Notes under the pieces: model-generated | Database searches by the model: none | Told to the model about the DNA's origin: nothing | The model's input: only the letters and a program-made list of their open reading frames with translations | Source of the DNA: Spinacia oleracea | Taxonomy: Eukaryota > Streptophyta > Magnoliopsida > Caryophyllales > Amaranthaceae | Length of the DNA: 64,000 nt | NCBI RefSeq assembly: GCF_020520425.1 | Contig: NC_079488.1 | Coordinates: forward strand, 9,835,747 to 9,899,746 | Direction of reading: 5' to 3' | Shown here: piece by piece, positions 26,378 through 38,600 of the stretch | How positions within the stretch are numbered: the first letter of the stretch is position 1 | How the letters are laid out: the number at the start of each line of letters is the position of its first letter | Translations under genes and position numbers: made by a program

Positions 26378-29026
26378 ATGGCTCGAATTAGACAGACAGC
26401 CAACGTGCGTGCATGGGCTGCACCGCGAGAGGGGGACGATAGGGTTCCTTTTTCGAACCCGTCCCAAGGAAGTAGGAGTGGAGTCCGTTCCTCCCATAAT
26501 ACAGGAGACGGGGCCATTAGAACGGCACATTCTCCTAGAAGAAGGAAGAATGTGGCTTCCCGTCCCCGCGTTCCACGCGAGGATTTTGAAGATGACTCCT
26601 CTAGCTCTTCAGACGAGGAGTTTGCAAAAAATCTTCCTCCTATGGTCCGGGGGAAGGAGGACGTCAATCTGTTTCCGTCGAATATCTTTCCCAGCATGAA
26701 ATGGCTGCGGTACCTGAGGGAGCAGGGACGTGACTTTGAGCGTTTTCTGCTCTTGCCCCCAGGTTTTAGTCTTAGGAGCCCTCGACCTCATGACTCCGTG
26801 GACCAACTCTCCCGAGGAGAGGTAGTCGTTTACACTGCTGCCTTTAGGTTGGGCCTTAGATTTCCATTGCACCCCTTTGTGATGGACGTTTTAGAGGGGT
26901 ATGACATTGGCCTTGCTCAATTGACGCCCAACTCTTGGGCAAATGTTTTTGGTTTTATCGCCAAGTGTGCTTTGAGCGGCGTCACCCCTTCCTTTCCTGC
27001 TTTCCTTCGTCTCGTAGTCATTGCCCCTTCTTCTCGTTCTCCACAGGGGTGGTTCACCCTTTACAGCCGTCGGGGATATAAGACGGTGGTGGGTAAGACC
27101 TCTAGTTGGGTTTGGTGGAGGAAGAAGTGGTCTGTTGTTCCAATGGAAGACCTCTCTCTTTCCAGACGTCTTTCTTGGTGGAACAGTCGGCCCCGCTATT
27201 TGTCTAGAGCTGACACCTACCCTCGCCTCTCGTCCAGAGAGTGGGGACTAGTGAAGCCCTTGTTCCAGGCTGAGATGTATCGGCTGTCGTCAAAGAGCCA
27301 TGCCTGGGTGCCTAATGCTTGGCTTCCCCATGTCGGCCATTTTACCAATATAGTCTTTCTTTCGGCCGTTGGTCTTTGTTCCTATTTGAGTAGAGGTAGT
27401 TCCCCAATAGATTTTCAAACATTTTTTCTTCATCTTTTTTTTTTTTTTTTTTTACTAACCCTTGGCTTTGTAGGTTTTGCCATGGATCGCTTATCCTCCG
27501 AAGACAAGGGTGTAGTGGAAGTACCCGCTTGGCTGTCCGAGGTGTATACCGAGGATATTCTCAAGACCGTGGAGGCCAAGAAGAAGGACTCCTCCAAGAA
27601 GTCCAGCGAGGGTGCCTCTGGCGACGTCGCCAAGGTTTTTTTTTTTTTTTTGCCTCTGTTCATTTCTGATCATGATTTGGTCGCTGATTTCCTTTATCTT
27701 TAGGAACCCACCTTGCCGGCTACGAAGAAGCGTCCGGCATCTTCGACGGAGGCTCCTAAGCCAAAACGGCCCTTCTTTAAGAAGATGGGTCCGGCCGATG
27801 CTGTCACCAAGCCGTCGGTACCAAAACCGTCCGCTCCCCTGGCTGAGGGGGAGGTTCTTCCTACCCAGACGCCCATTCTTCCTCCTGAGCAAAAGGAGGT
27901 TCCTTCCCAGGTGGACACCGGAATGGATGGTACTGCCGGAGCAGCTGCTGACCAAGTAGCAGTCGAACAGACTGAGGCGGCTGACGCCACCACCTTGTCC
28001 AGAGAGGACAAGGGTAAAGGCAAGGAAACTGAGGCTCCTTCTACTGATAATGCCTCTACTCCTCCTGCAGCCTCGCCAATTGGTTAGCGTCTCTGTACTT
28101 TAAATCTGTCATATCAGGTTGGGATTTTGCACGATGTTTGTTAATCTTGGTGTTTGGTTCAGTTGAGATGTTCAAGCGGATGCGTCGGGCCGAGGTGGCG
28201 AGCATCCCTCCTTCTGCCGGTTTTAGCTCAGAGGCGAAGGATAAGATCCTTGCAGATGTGTATGCGGCCATCCCTGAGGAATACGTGAGGTCACTCCCCG
28301 GGATTGACTTGGGATTCTTTGGGTCAATTCAGTCTCTCGTCCTTGATATGAGACACACCCCGTGGTTATGATTATATGTGTACGCTATTTTTAATTCTAT
28401 GTTGTCTTTGGCAGCTTTTCATTCGCTGTGCCGAGAGTAGGAACTATCGCTTTGATATGCACAATGAGATGCTCAAGCACAAGGACCAGATCGAGAATCA
28501 TGAGCAATATGCTGAGAAGACGGCCAGGTTGATCAACTTGGACGCGGACAAGAAGATCGCTCTGAAGACGGAAGAGCTGAAGAAGGCCGAGGAGGACGCT
28601 GAGAAATATGAAGAGAAGTTGCTGGAACATGAGGGGCGGCTTGCCGTGCTGAGAAAGGAGTACTCTTCTGTCTCAGAACGGGTGACTGATTTCTCTTCCA
28701 AGGTGAACGTTCTGGAAGGTCAGCTCAAGGCCATGCAGGGGAAGATCGAGGTCGTGCGCAAGGAGGCTGCAAGCTCTTTTAAGTTGGGCGAGGAGTCCAT
28801 CTTGGAGAGTGCCCAAAAGGCGTGGGATCAGTCTATGGACGGGAAGGATTTTTCCTGGTTCAAACGCCGTATCTCCCACCAGATAGCCGTCTCGACGGCT
28901 AGGCGCTTAGGCTTAGATCCTCCCGAGTTCGTTAGTGATGGGGAGGAGGATATAGAAGAAGACGAGATGAACTCCCCTGAAGGCCAAGACGTCCAGGACG
29001 AGAGTTCTATTGCCCCTCATCCTTGA
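26378..29026 (+). CDS. Antisense Transposase_28-like gene of element 2 (multi-exon)
   Basis: Runs opposite to gag from near the 3' LTR. A 5' UTR intron (donor near 26223, acceptor at 26371) is followed by ATG 26378. Exons: 26378-27395, 27474-27634, 27704-28082, 28163 to about 28370, 28415-29026. The first three junctions keep phase; the exon 4/5 join does not resolve cleanly in frame. Exon 1 holds LRFPLHPFVMDVLEGYDIGL and AQLTPNSWANVFGF, matching the putative gypsy-type transposon family (Pfam Transposase_28). Then a Pro/Lys-rich linker and a long coiled coil (KTEELKKAEEDAEKYEEKLL). The C-terminus is acidic. A weak TATA-like TTTAAAA lies near 26030. Role unknown; homologous in layout to 45395-48816. 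Confidence 0.7.
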
Positions 29027-29254
29027 GCAGTTTTTCTTGCAGTTGGTTTGGATGACGCCGTGGGCGTTTGTAATAACTTTGGTGCCTTCTGGCATTTATT
29101 TGATTTGGTTTGTTTGCGCTTTGGGCGCTATGTATAAACAATTTGTGCCGTTGTGCACTGTATTTTATTTTAATTCTATCAGTTTGTTACTGATTTCTTA
29201 TGAATTCTTTCTTAGGGTCCGATTGTTGGACAGAAACCTCAGTGTTTTAGGTGA

Positions 29255-29470
29255 TCAGCCTAATTTGAGGCGCTAATCTAGGCCACTTCTCAGGTCGTCA
29301 AACGATTAGTCTTTTTAGACGCCATCCAAGGAGGAGGTCTTATGTTTGAATGTTTTGCGAGCCTAATTTGAGGCGCTAATCTAGGCCACTTCTCAGGCCG
29401 TCAAACGATTAGTCTTTTTAGACGTCATCCAAGGAGGAGGTCTTATGTCTGAATGTTTTGCTCTTGTTTG
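29255..29470. repeat. Two tandem copies between element 2 genes
   Basis: A unit of about 100 bp (GCCTAATTTGAGGCGCTAAT ... CCAAGGAGGAGGTCTTATG) occurs twice. A shorter repeat AGGCCGTTTTGTGGGCTCTG occurs twice at 29692-29750. Confidence 0.8.
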
Positions 29471-29776
29471 AGTCTTTCCTTTTTTGGGCGCTTTTCGAAG
29501 AAAAGGCGTCATGCTGGATGTCTAAACCCTTTGTGTTTATTAGCACTAGGTATTTTTTATTTAGCGGATATGGACGCCACTTTAGGAATTGTTTTCTGGT
29601 GAGTTTCTTTCAACTGAGACTTGTATTCGTCAGATAAGTGTTAATTTATTAAATTGCTTGCTACATTCACCGCGTCTTAGGCGTGCATTTACAGGCCGTT
29701 TTGTGGGCTCTGAGTACAATAGCTAGGCCGTTTTGTAGGCTCTGAGTACAATAGTTACCCTAATGATGTTCTACTC

Positions 29777-32305
29777 TCAGCCACTTTCTTCAATTTTGAC
29801 CGCTTCTATTTGGACGGGTCCAATTTCTTTGGTGACCTGGGGTTCATCTTCATGCTTTCGTTTTCCTCTGACTTCAGCAGAATCTTGCTTCCATGCTGAC
29901 GGGTTGAGAGTCGTCAGGTAACAATCCCTAGCCTGTTGTTGATCTCCATGTATGGTGCCTATAACTCCATCATCGCACACGAACTTTAGAAGCATCAGAT
30001 GGGTGACGACTACAGCCTTGATCTTGTTTAAGGTGAGTCGTCCCAAGATGACATTGTATGCAGTCAGGTCTTTAACAATTAAGAAGTCCACCTCCATATT
30101 TCGCCCATTCTTCCTATCTCCCATTCGAACTGGCAGAGTGATGACGCCAACAGGATGAATGATACTCCCTCCAAAACCAATGATGGGATAGTGAATTCTT
30201 TCGATGGTTTTGGGATCGTGTGCTAGGCGATTGAGGCATTCTAGACTCATTATGTCGGACGAGCTTCCCGTGTCTATTAGTATGCGTTTAACTCTCATGT
30301 TAGCTATCTTGAATTCAACCACAAGGGGATCATCATGCGGCGTGGCTATCCGTCCGCCGTCTGACTCACATATTTCAATCTTTGGGAATGGATCCATGGG
30401 CGCTTTGGCTGACAGCAGCACTTGTCCTAAGCGGCGAGCATAATCCTTATGTCCTCTCATGGTAGGTCCTCCAGCGGCCGGTCCTCCAGATATGACGGCT
30501 ACAAATCCTCCGTCGCTGTGTTGTCCCTTAGTCGGCGAGGCAGGTGACTTGTTCCTTTTGTATTGGTTTTTTCCAAAGCCATGAGCATTCTTCTGTAAGT
30601 AGTTCTTGAGATGTCCTTTGGAGGCTAGACCATCTAAAGCCCTCTTCAAGCTTCTACAATTCTTGGTTTCATGTCCTATATCTTCATGGAACTGGCAATA
30701 TAATTTGGGATCTCGAGTCTCAGCAGGAGACTTCATGGGGAAGGGTCGATCAAGGTCGTACCTTGCCCCCACATCTTTTAGTATGGTGAGAAGGTCTGTG
30801 TTGTACTCAAAATATTCCCGTTCTTGCGGTCGTTCTCTCTTGTGCCCAGGAAAGTTGGTATCGTGCTCTTTTGAGAGAGCCCATGTGCCATTTATCCGTG
30901 GGGATTTTCGGTCCACCTTATCCTTCTTCCCGGAGGAGTCTGTTGTTTCTCCAATCCTCCCTTCCTTTGACGCGCTGCATATTTTCGTTGCATGGATAAA
31001 TGCTTCAGCCTCGTCCATGACCTCTGCCATAGTCCTTACACTCTTCTTAACTAGGTCAAACTTGAAAGACCCCTTCTTCAATCCCCTGATAAAATTATCA
31101 AAAGAGACACCATCGGGCAAGTCTGGGATCTGTCCTGCTTCCAGATTGAAACGCTTCACGTAGCTTCTTAGGGACTCGTCCTTCCCTTGCTGGATCCGTC
31201 CTAAATGCATGCTAGTTTTCCTTTCTTCCTTGTGTGCCATGAACCTCGTAGAGAACAAAGTCTGTAATTCGCTAAAAGAGGAAATTGATCCTGGGGGCAG
31301 CCGTTCAAACCATTTAGACGCTACTCCCTTGAGCGTGGCTGGGAATTATTTGCACCAAGTGGCTTCATTGGTTCCCTGAACGTACATGTGATGGCGGTAT
31401 GCGACAAGATGCATGTCGGGATCGGTGGTCCCGTCATAAGCTTCAATGGTAGGAGTTTTTACTTTGGGTTCCTTCGAGGCATTCATGATCTCGTCAGAGA
31501 AAGGGGTACTCATGTGCCTTAACGCCAGGTTGTTGAGTCCTTGCTGAATATGATAAGTTGGTTCACGGCGGTTTGATAGCAGGCGGGGGCGCATGCTTAC
31601 CCTATGGGGCGTCATCTGGGTCGGTCCACGTGTAGTGGGATAAAATGGCGGGTCTTCCATTACAGGAGTGGACCCGGTGTCTGATAGTTCAGATTCAGCC
31701 TCATAATGTTCTTGACGCCTTGAAGCTGGTCGCAAGATGGCTGCGGGGCTTCCCCTAGATGATGGTCGTATGACCGGGTCCCTTCGAGGTAAGAAGGTGG
31801 GTGGGTCACAACCATCTTCCGAGTGCTCAGGCACAGGGCTAACTCCCCTGCTTGCTTGTGGACGAGAACCTTCTCCAGCTCTCCAGACGTTGGACCTGAG
31901 CGGCATTCTGCTTATCCGATTGACGCCTAGACTGAGGGGCCTCTGCGGAGCCGTCCTCTCAGCGCAGTAGATCAGCATATTTTTCCGAATTTCTTCTTGC
32001 AATGTAGTGCTCATCTGTTGTCGAAAAGTCTGATTCATTTGCTGTTGGAATCCTGTTAAGATCTCGCGTAGGGAGCCCACCGATACTGGTAAATCTAGAT
32101 TCTCATCCAACACGACGTCTCGGACGCTGGGGCTTAGATGGCCGCCTGGCGGAGACGCCTCGGTTATTGGTTCTTCTTCTACCACCACCTCCGTTTGCAT
32201 TCGTTCTGGTGTGTTCCCTGCATTTGCAATTCGATTGGCCTCTTCAATGTGTCGTCTCTCTTCTTCTCCACCAGCGTGCTCTGTGTCAGAGTGTAGTTCG
32301 GCCAT
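29777..32305 (-). pseudogene. Element 2 gag-protease (one in-frame stop)
   Basis: From ATG 32305 the frame holds a charged N-terminus, the gag domain (DPDMHLVAYRHHMYVQGTNE; FERLPPGSISSF; RIQQGKDESLRSYVKRFNLE), a zinc-knuckle-like CQFHEDIGHETKNC and an aspartic protease with ILIDTGSSSDIMSLE and TAYNVILGRLTLNK. A single TAA at 31348-31346, right after WCK, interrupts the frame; the same position in element 3 is coding, so this is a nonsense change. The frame ends at 29777 with no RT. Confidence 0.88.
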
Positions 32306-32316
32306 GCCACTGTACC

Positions 32317-32334
32317 TCCCCACAGACGGCGCCA
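32317..32334 (-). promoter_or_regulatory. Element 2 primer binding site
   Basis: On the minus strand reads TGGCGCCGTCTGTGGGGA, two bases from the LTR. Identical to the sites of elements 3 and 4. Confidence 0.9.
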
Positions 32335-32336
32335 AA

Positions 32337-32804
32337 TGTTGTGGGATCTTTTACGGTGATGACGTGTCACGCGTTCCTCGGAGGTATCAAGTATGAGCTG
32401 GCACGAACTTCTGGCAACCTGCAAAACAAGAATATTCCCGTAGGAATATTCCCTCCGATGCTTAAGTAAGTATAAGCTAGAGAGAGAAGTAATTTGTAGA
32501 GAGAAGGCAGAGCAAAGATAGTTTTAGGTTGGTGGGAATGAATTGATTGCTCTTCTACCTAGGGATCTGCACTATTTATAGTGGTAGGGTTTCTCGGGAA
32601 CTGGTCCTGCATGATTGAGTGTTTACGCAAGATTGGGACACGTGTCCTGCATTGGTTTTGGAGGCTTGTTTAGGACCAATGTGGACCTCTTAATCGCTTG
32701 GGCCTGGGCCCTGTGAAGTTGAGAAATGCCCGTAGGCAAGCTTTTGGGCCCTTTTTTCTAGGATTTGATAGTACGGTCAGGTGGCATTCTTTTAGGCCAC
32801 ATCA
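32337..32804 (-). repeat. Element 2 5' LTR
   Basis: Near-identical to 25465-25932; TATA at 32571-32582 on the minus strand, reading into gag. Confidence 0.93.
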
Positions 32805-32999
32805 GTACTCATAAACTTAAAAAATGGTGTTCATTTTTCAAATATGGTACTCAAAAGTTTCTAAAATGATGGTGTAATTACCATCGTGCCCTCATATATG
32901 ATATGGGTCTCTCTGCCATTTGTTAAACTATGTTCTCTTCGCCGAAATAAGGTGTTTTGATCTAATCCTTAAAGTTGTCGTCTGTCTTAGTTTAAATCG

Positions 33000-33240
33000 G
33001 CACAGTTCGATTTGATGTCCTAGTGTAACTTAACTTTGACCATATTTTAACTCTAGTTTAGACTCTGTTCTTTAACTTAACTTTGACCATATTTTAACTC
33101 TAATTTAGACTCTGATCTTTAACTTCAATTTGACCATATTTTAACCATATTTTAACTCTAGTTTAGACTCTGTTCTTTTCGACGAAATAATTGGCACAGT
33201 GTAGTTTGGTTTAGTTCGATTTGATGTCCTAGTGTAATTG
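33000..33240. repeat. Tandem repeat in REM-B downstream spacer
   Basis: About three units of TTAACTTTGACCATATTTTA plus ACTCTAGTTTAGACTCTG. The spacer 32880-33570 shows no gene. Confidence 0.65.
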
Positions 33241-33570
33241 ATATTAAAGTTTCATAAACCCTGCATCACACAGGTGTTACCCTCGTTCAATAAATGCTGC
33301 CATGTCCTACTTTAGAGGGTTTTACTGATAAATAGTACTTCAGTAAAAAAAACAGATCTGGTGAAGAAAACCTGACCTCTTCATAAGCTAAAACTTAGAG
33401 AATTATAGTATTACATTTATATATATACACAAGTTCTAACTAAAAAGTTCAGATCCTCACTGAAAAGTTCATCTGCCAATGCCCATTTATCAAGCTTTTT
33501 CACAAGAAGAGACATGAAACCAAAACAATATAGGCATGAAACCGAAACCAAAACCAAAGAAGAGACTTAA

Positions 33571-36500
33571 TTAGTAGATAATGTCGTTTACTTCAGGTTG
33601 ATTAGTGGTGGTTGCTGCAGCAAATTCTTCCTGCATAACAACTGCTTCTTCTGTTGGCTGAATCGCAGCATCGAATTCTTCCCGTGTGATGACTGCGCCT
33701 GGCTCGATAGCAAGAGCTTCCTCGTTATAGCAGACGACAGCGTCTTCAACATCGGGTTCTAATGGTGTCATTGTACTTGGTTTTATATTCAGATGAATTA
33801 GGTACTCTGAAGCAAACTTGAATTCTAACAAGTCACCATTTGATATTCCATATCCTTTCCAGAATTCAGCCCAGCCTCTCGCTACAACGATACGGTCACC
33901 TGTTATTTTTTTAACTTCGAGAGGCCAGCACTTCCCTTCCGGATCGCGGAGCACCACGCTCTCTTTGTTCTTCATGTTCTGGGCTCGAACAACCGACTTC
34001 GGCATGTACTGAAAGTTCAAAAGGGAAAAGCAAATGAGTTTCTTAATTAGGCCAATATTACTCGGATTTATAGCCGCCTGTGCATAAGATGGTTGTGGGC
34101 CGGTCCGGGCCACGGGTCGTGGCCTGAACGGGCCCACCCCATGCCGAACCCACTTTGCATTTGGTTGTGCTGTGTCAGGCCAAAAAATCAAGATAGGGCC
34201 CAGGCCCATGGGCCCTCGTGTCGGCCCATCAAGGGCATAAAAAAACACAGTCCGACACGAGCACGAAGTATAGGGGTCTGAATACTTAAATCCATGACCC
34301 CATGAGGTGGCAAAAAAAGTGAACCGCTTTTTCAGAAGGTAAAGATTAAGGACCCGAACTGGTACCCTCGCACGGGTGTTTCCAGCCAGCTTTGTAGGTT
34401 AGACTCATTGGAAGTGAGGGAAGATTATAGTGGAAATCCTCACATCCAAAGAGCCCCTAGTGGGGTGTGATCCCGTAACCTTGAGGTTATGAAGTCAAGC
34501 CTTGTTTGGTTAGAAAACCTTGATTATGATCAAGATAAAGGAAAAAGAAAGAGAATAACATACCAGATACGATCTATTACAGGCCTCCTTCCATATCAAA
34601 GAAAACGAAGTTCCAGACTCGCTGGAATTTTTCTTAGCACTCATTCTAGCTTCAATTGGCTTATCATTATGTTTACCTACATACACGAAGATGGAAATGC
34701 TTAAAATCAATCAAATAAATTTCTGAAAGGCCTTCCTAGCCCGGGGTATATTTCTCATAGTAAAAGCAACTTATCAGGAATCTAGTATGAAAATTAACAT
34801 CATTGTGAGACGCAAAAGGGGAATCAAATATGTTGATATTTATGACTTACTATCCATATTCAAGGATCCGGTTTCTTCATCGGACTGGTGTTTATCAGCC
34901 TCCGAGGCCTTTGTCACATGAAAGCGAACTAGCTCATCTGACACGAACTCAAATTGTACCTTATCCCCGTGTGAGATCTTGTTTTCTTTCATGAATTCCT
35001 TCCACCCGTGACAAAGAATTGCACGACCATCCCTTCTATGTCCAAGGGTCACGGTCCAGCATTTCCCTTCGGCATCCTGGAATTTCAGATCATCTCTGCT
35101 CGGTAACTTCATCTTTAGTGAAACTATCTTTGGAATAGTCTGCAGATTGTTTTCTCCAAGTTAGCTTACCATAACAATCCGCCAACATATTAAAACCAAA
35201 TCGTCAATAATTAAGATTTGTATTAAGAATTTTTTAAATATAAACATGGACATAATCAGGCCCAATGGCCATTAGCAGTGTTACCTAATTCTCTAATCAC
35301 CCCCACGAACCGAAAAGGCGAATTATAACATGAAAATGATACACTTTTGGTCTAATTTAGCAAATTAGGTAGCGAATTGCGTACCCGTACCCAATCTTGT
35401 ACCAGCAAATCAGGTAACAGTGGCCATTAATTAGCATATAATGCAAGAAAACATTTGAGCTGAAAGAATAATTTTGCTAGAACTGAAGAGTCATGGAGAA
35501 TTAGTCGAAATACTCGAATAATTTTGAAGAGAAATTATTAAAGAATTACCAAGATAAAAATAAGATCAAACTAGTAAAAAGAAGATAGATTTACCAGCTG
35601 GTAAAATTGGTGGTTCTTCGAGTAGTGAATTATAATTGAGAAAGACAAATTCTTTTCACTAAGCGACACTTGGGCTGTCCTCCTATACGGCCTAGGAACT
35701 CCGAGCTTCTTCTTATATATGCCCCTTCCATCTAGAAATACGGAGTATAATTTAGCATACAATTATTTGATCAAAACAATAGATTGAAAAGAGCAGTGGC
35801 GGATCTTGGACACTTTTACGAGGGGGACTGGTAGAAAATTAAGCAATATAGTACCACGTATGCAATTTATACAATTATACACAAACTTAAGGGGGGGCGT
35901 AACTAAAAGTACACCGTGAAATTTTCAGCCTGGGGGATCGGGTCCCACCTGAGCCATATAAAACATCCGCCACTGGAAAAGTAAAATCAATAAGCTAAAG
36001 TAGTTAGTAAAAGATCGAAAAGAACATGACTTACATTTCCTTGGCGCCAATCTTGATGGTTTTTTACGATGACATTTCTCTAGTACCGGTTCATATTCCA
36101 AGGCTTCACTTTCCTCTCCATCATCGACATCGATAGGTTTTGGGGGCTGACTCTGACCTCCTTTATTATTATCCGCCGTTATAGTCCTTTCACACCCGTT
36201 ACGCCCATATATTCTCGCCTGGAAAATTGATTGTTCTTCGTACTCAAAGAGCAAGAAGTTGCCAACTCCTAAAGAATGTGCTTCCACGAAATCAGCCCAA
36301 CCATCTCGGAAATACATCCTCCCATCTTCGTCCTTTTCCACTTCCACCCTCCAGCATTTCCTTGTCATACCACTTTCGATGATGAATCGATGAGGAACAT
36401 AGCCGTTCATGTTTGCAGTAAATTCTTCGGGTAGTTGCTAAAAAGATTCAAACAGAAAGTAAATTTGACATAGGTAATCTTGTGAAGAGAAAAATTTATC

Positions 36501-37765
36501 ATCAATAAAAAGATACAAGGAAGTAAGAGTGATATATATACCAATTGTTTGGCGAAGTCACGACCAAGAACCTTAATGAACGAAGCTTTATTGCTTGAAT
36601 GCTTCGGCTTATTGCCCATTTCACTCCTGGTTACTGTGTTTGAAGCAAAGGAGTAACAAATGTTTTTAGTAATCTATGTAGAATTAGTTTCGGCTTTTAG
36701 TGTTACTAATATAAATTACCACTTTCAGCTTTGTAAGAACAATCACATATTCACATCACATGCCTATCAGTTTCGGTTCAAATAAGTTCCAATAAGTTCA
36801 ATTCAGATAAATCAGGTCAGATAAGTTGAATAAAACGCACCCTAAGTCATCATACATGGAGTATATTTTACCTTTTAGAGCATTTTCGAAGGAGTGATCA
36901 ACTACAAGACTAGCTACTAATTAATAAATCATCTTACTTATCTCTAATTAGATAAATGAGGTGTTTTTCTACAGCAAGGAGTGATCACCTTTTTTGTAAA
37001 AGGCTACGAATCGAACTCCCAACAAATTGGTTAGTGATCAACCACTAGTCCACTATGCCAAGACTAACTCATCCCCAAATTACATGATCCGAAATTGAAA
37101 CTGAAATTGAAATTGAAATTGACTTGACCAGAAAATTAATGTATCTAATCTTGAAAGCTTTATCAAAATAAACTAGTAATAATTGATAATTGATCCGAAC
37201 ATGATGAACTCAAATTAGAGCTGAATCGCAATTTGTTGGAAATTCTTGATTGAGAAAACAAAAAAACAATTGTTCATCCTATTGTTCATCAAATTATTCG
37301 CAACATCGAGATAGGTTTATTCTAATTGTTTTAATTGCAACACAATTAATTTGGTACAAACCCCTTTGATTAAACATTTTACATTTAACAAGAATAACCG
37401 TAAGTTTAAGCAGATAATTAACTGAGCATAATGTGAAGTACATTGTACAATAAATAAGATGTCTACATTGCAAACCCAAATACCCAATACATACAAGATG
37501 AAATCTAAACGAAAAAACATAGCAAAATAAATGAATTAGTAACTCACTAATTTGTCGAAATGTCATTGATTTAAATCAATCAATTTCACCCCAATTATCA
37601 AATATATTAAGCAAATTTAGTGAATTACTCAAGAATTAGACGTGCATGCATGAAAATTACTCAAGAATTAGGAGTAATCGGAAGTTAATTTGATGATTTT
37701 TAACAAGAAATTAAATTACCTGAGCTTGGTTTGTTGAGCTGCTTGTGAGATCCGTCACTTTCCAT
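33571..37765 (-). CDS. REM-type B3 transcription factor B (three B3 domains, seven exons)
   Basis: Exons: 37765-37720, 36633-36542, 36437-36035, 35731-35595, 35139-34851, 34676-34564, 34008-33571, with GT-AG ends and intact phase, 505 residues. The start is the ATG in the first exon (MESDGSHKQLNKPSS); splicing to exon 2 stays in frame through MGNKPKHSSNK. B3-1 about residues 32-124 (ASFIKVLGRDFAKQL, then QLPEEFTANMNGYVP), B3-2 about 209-304 (TIPKIVSLKMKLPSR), B3-3 about 346-436 (YMPKSVVRAQNMKNK). An acidic C-terminal tail (EEFDAAIQPTEEAV) is absent in REM-A. Each domain is split after Leu by an intron exactly as in REM-A, showing a shared origin by tandem duplication. Nuclear DNA binding is expected from the family; target unknown. 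Confidence 0.87.
34085..34290. repeat. GGGCC-rich repeat in REM-B intron 6
   Basis: Contains GGGCCGGTCCGGGCCACGGG, CATGGGCCCTCGTGTCGG and ACAGTCCGACACGAGCACG. Related to the stretch in REM-A intron 5. The rest of intron 6 (34291-34563) is unassigned. Confidence 0.5.
36995..37075 (-). mobile_element. tRNA-derived SINE-like fragment in REM-B intron 1
   Basis: On the minus strand GGCATAGTGGACTAGTGG resembles an A box and GGAGTTCGATTCG a B box, about 30 bp apart, as in plant tRNA-derived SINE heads. No tail or target duplication was identified. Confidence 0.35.
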
Positions 37766-38104
37766 TTTTCTTTCTCTGTGTTTCTCTCTCCTCCTTCAGT
37801 CCTTTGTTTGAGAGTGTAAACTGCAGTGTTCAACTTATTGGAACTGTAAAAAAAGAATATTTACTACTCTCAATTCAGGTGGTAAATCCACGTGGCAACA
37901 ATCTGGCTAGATAAATGTGAACCACGTAACTTGTTACTCGGTATATAGTTGGGATTCAATTCAACTTATGTCCATTAATTTCGCAGAATTTCCGCAGAAA
38001 TATTGGCCATTTCAAACAACTATGGTTAAAGATGGATGTGGGACGGGCCAAGTCCAGTTAGATTTGGGCCGGATTCACCTACTCTCGTGCCGGGCGTTTA
38101 TGAT

Positions 38105-38530
38105 TGTTTGGGCTCCCAATTGATTCTCAATTGGGCCACTAAGTCCAAAGCCCAATGGCTCTAAACAAACAGCATCAAACCTACCAATGGCTAGTCAGTC
38201 ATCCATCAAGGCCCAAGGCCCAATAGCAATAAATGACCTATGGGCATTTATTATGCAAACACTATAAATAGGCCGCCAAGGCTCACACCTCAAGGTACGT
38301 CCAATTTATCGCCTTAAGACTACTCTTCTAGAGAACTTCTCTCTAGAATCCGAGCATCGTTCTTACTTAGGCATCGGAGGGGCTTTCCTCGGAAACACCC
38401 CCGAGGCTAGTGACTTTGCTCTTGTGCAGGTGAATTCGGACTCGACTCATTCAAGCAAGCAAGATCTTCAACACATACGAAAGGGCCTTCATTCGAAGCC
38501 CATTGTTTCCATCTTTACAACACCGGAACA
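38105..38530 (+). repeat. Element 3 5' LTR
   Basis: TGTTTGGGCTCCC to CACCGGAACA; TATA-like ACTATAAATAGG near 38269. Confidence 0.93.
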
Positions 38531-38533
38531 ATT

Positions 38534-38551
38534 TGGCGCCGTCTGTGGGGA
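38534..38551 (+). promoter_or_regulatory. Element 3 primer binding site
   Basis: TGGCGCCGTCTGTGGGGA, three bases after the LTR; identical to elements 2 and 4. Confidence 0.9.
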
Positions 38552-38600
38552 AGAACACTTCAAAGCCTTTTGAAAGACATTAACCACCTCTTTCTGCAAA

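Larger units (their letters stand above)
25465..32804 (-). mobile_element. Element 2: complete Tat-lineage LTR retrotransposon without RT/integrase (7340 bp)
   Basis: Two 468-bp LTRs (25465-25932 and 32337-32804) differ by three substitutions and are flanked by identical 5-bp GTACT duplications (25460-25464, 32805-32809). The PBS next to the right LTR shows that the element reads on the minus strand. It encodes gag-protease only (32305-29777); the region where RT, RNase H and integrase should lie is occupied by a plus-strand antisense gene (26378-29026). The near-identical LTRs indicate recent insertion. Confidence 0.95.

Noticed and set aside
32335-32337. Gag of element 2 starting at the LTR edge
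   Set aside because: The frame there begins inside the primer binding site without ATG; the first ATG is at 32305.
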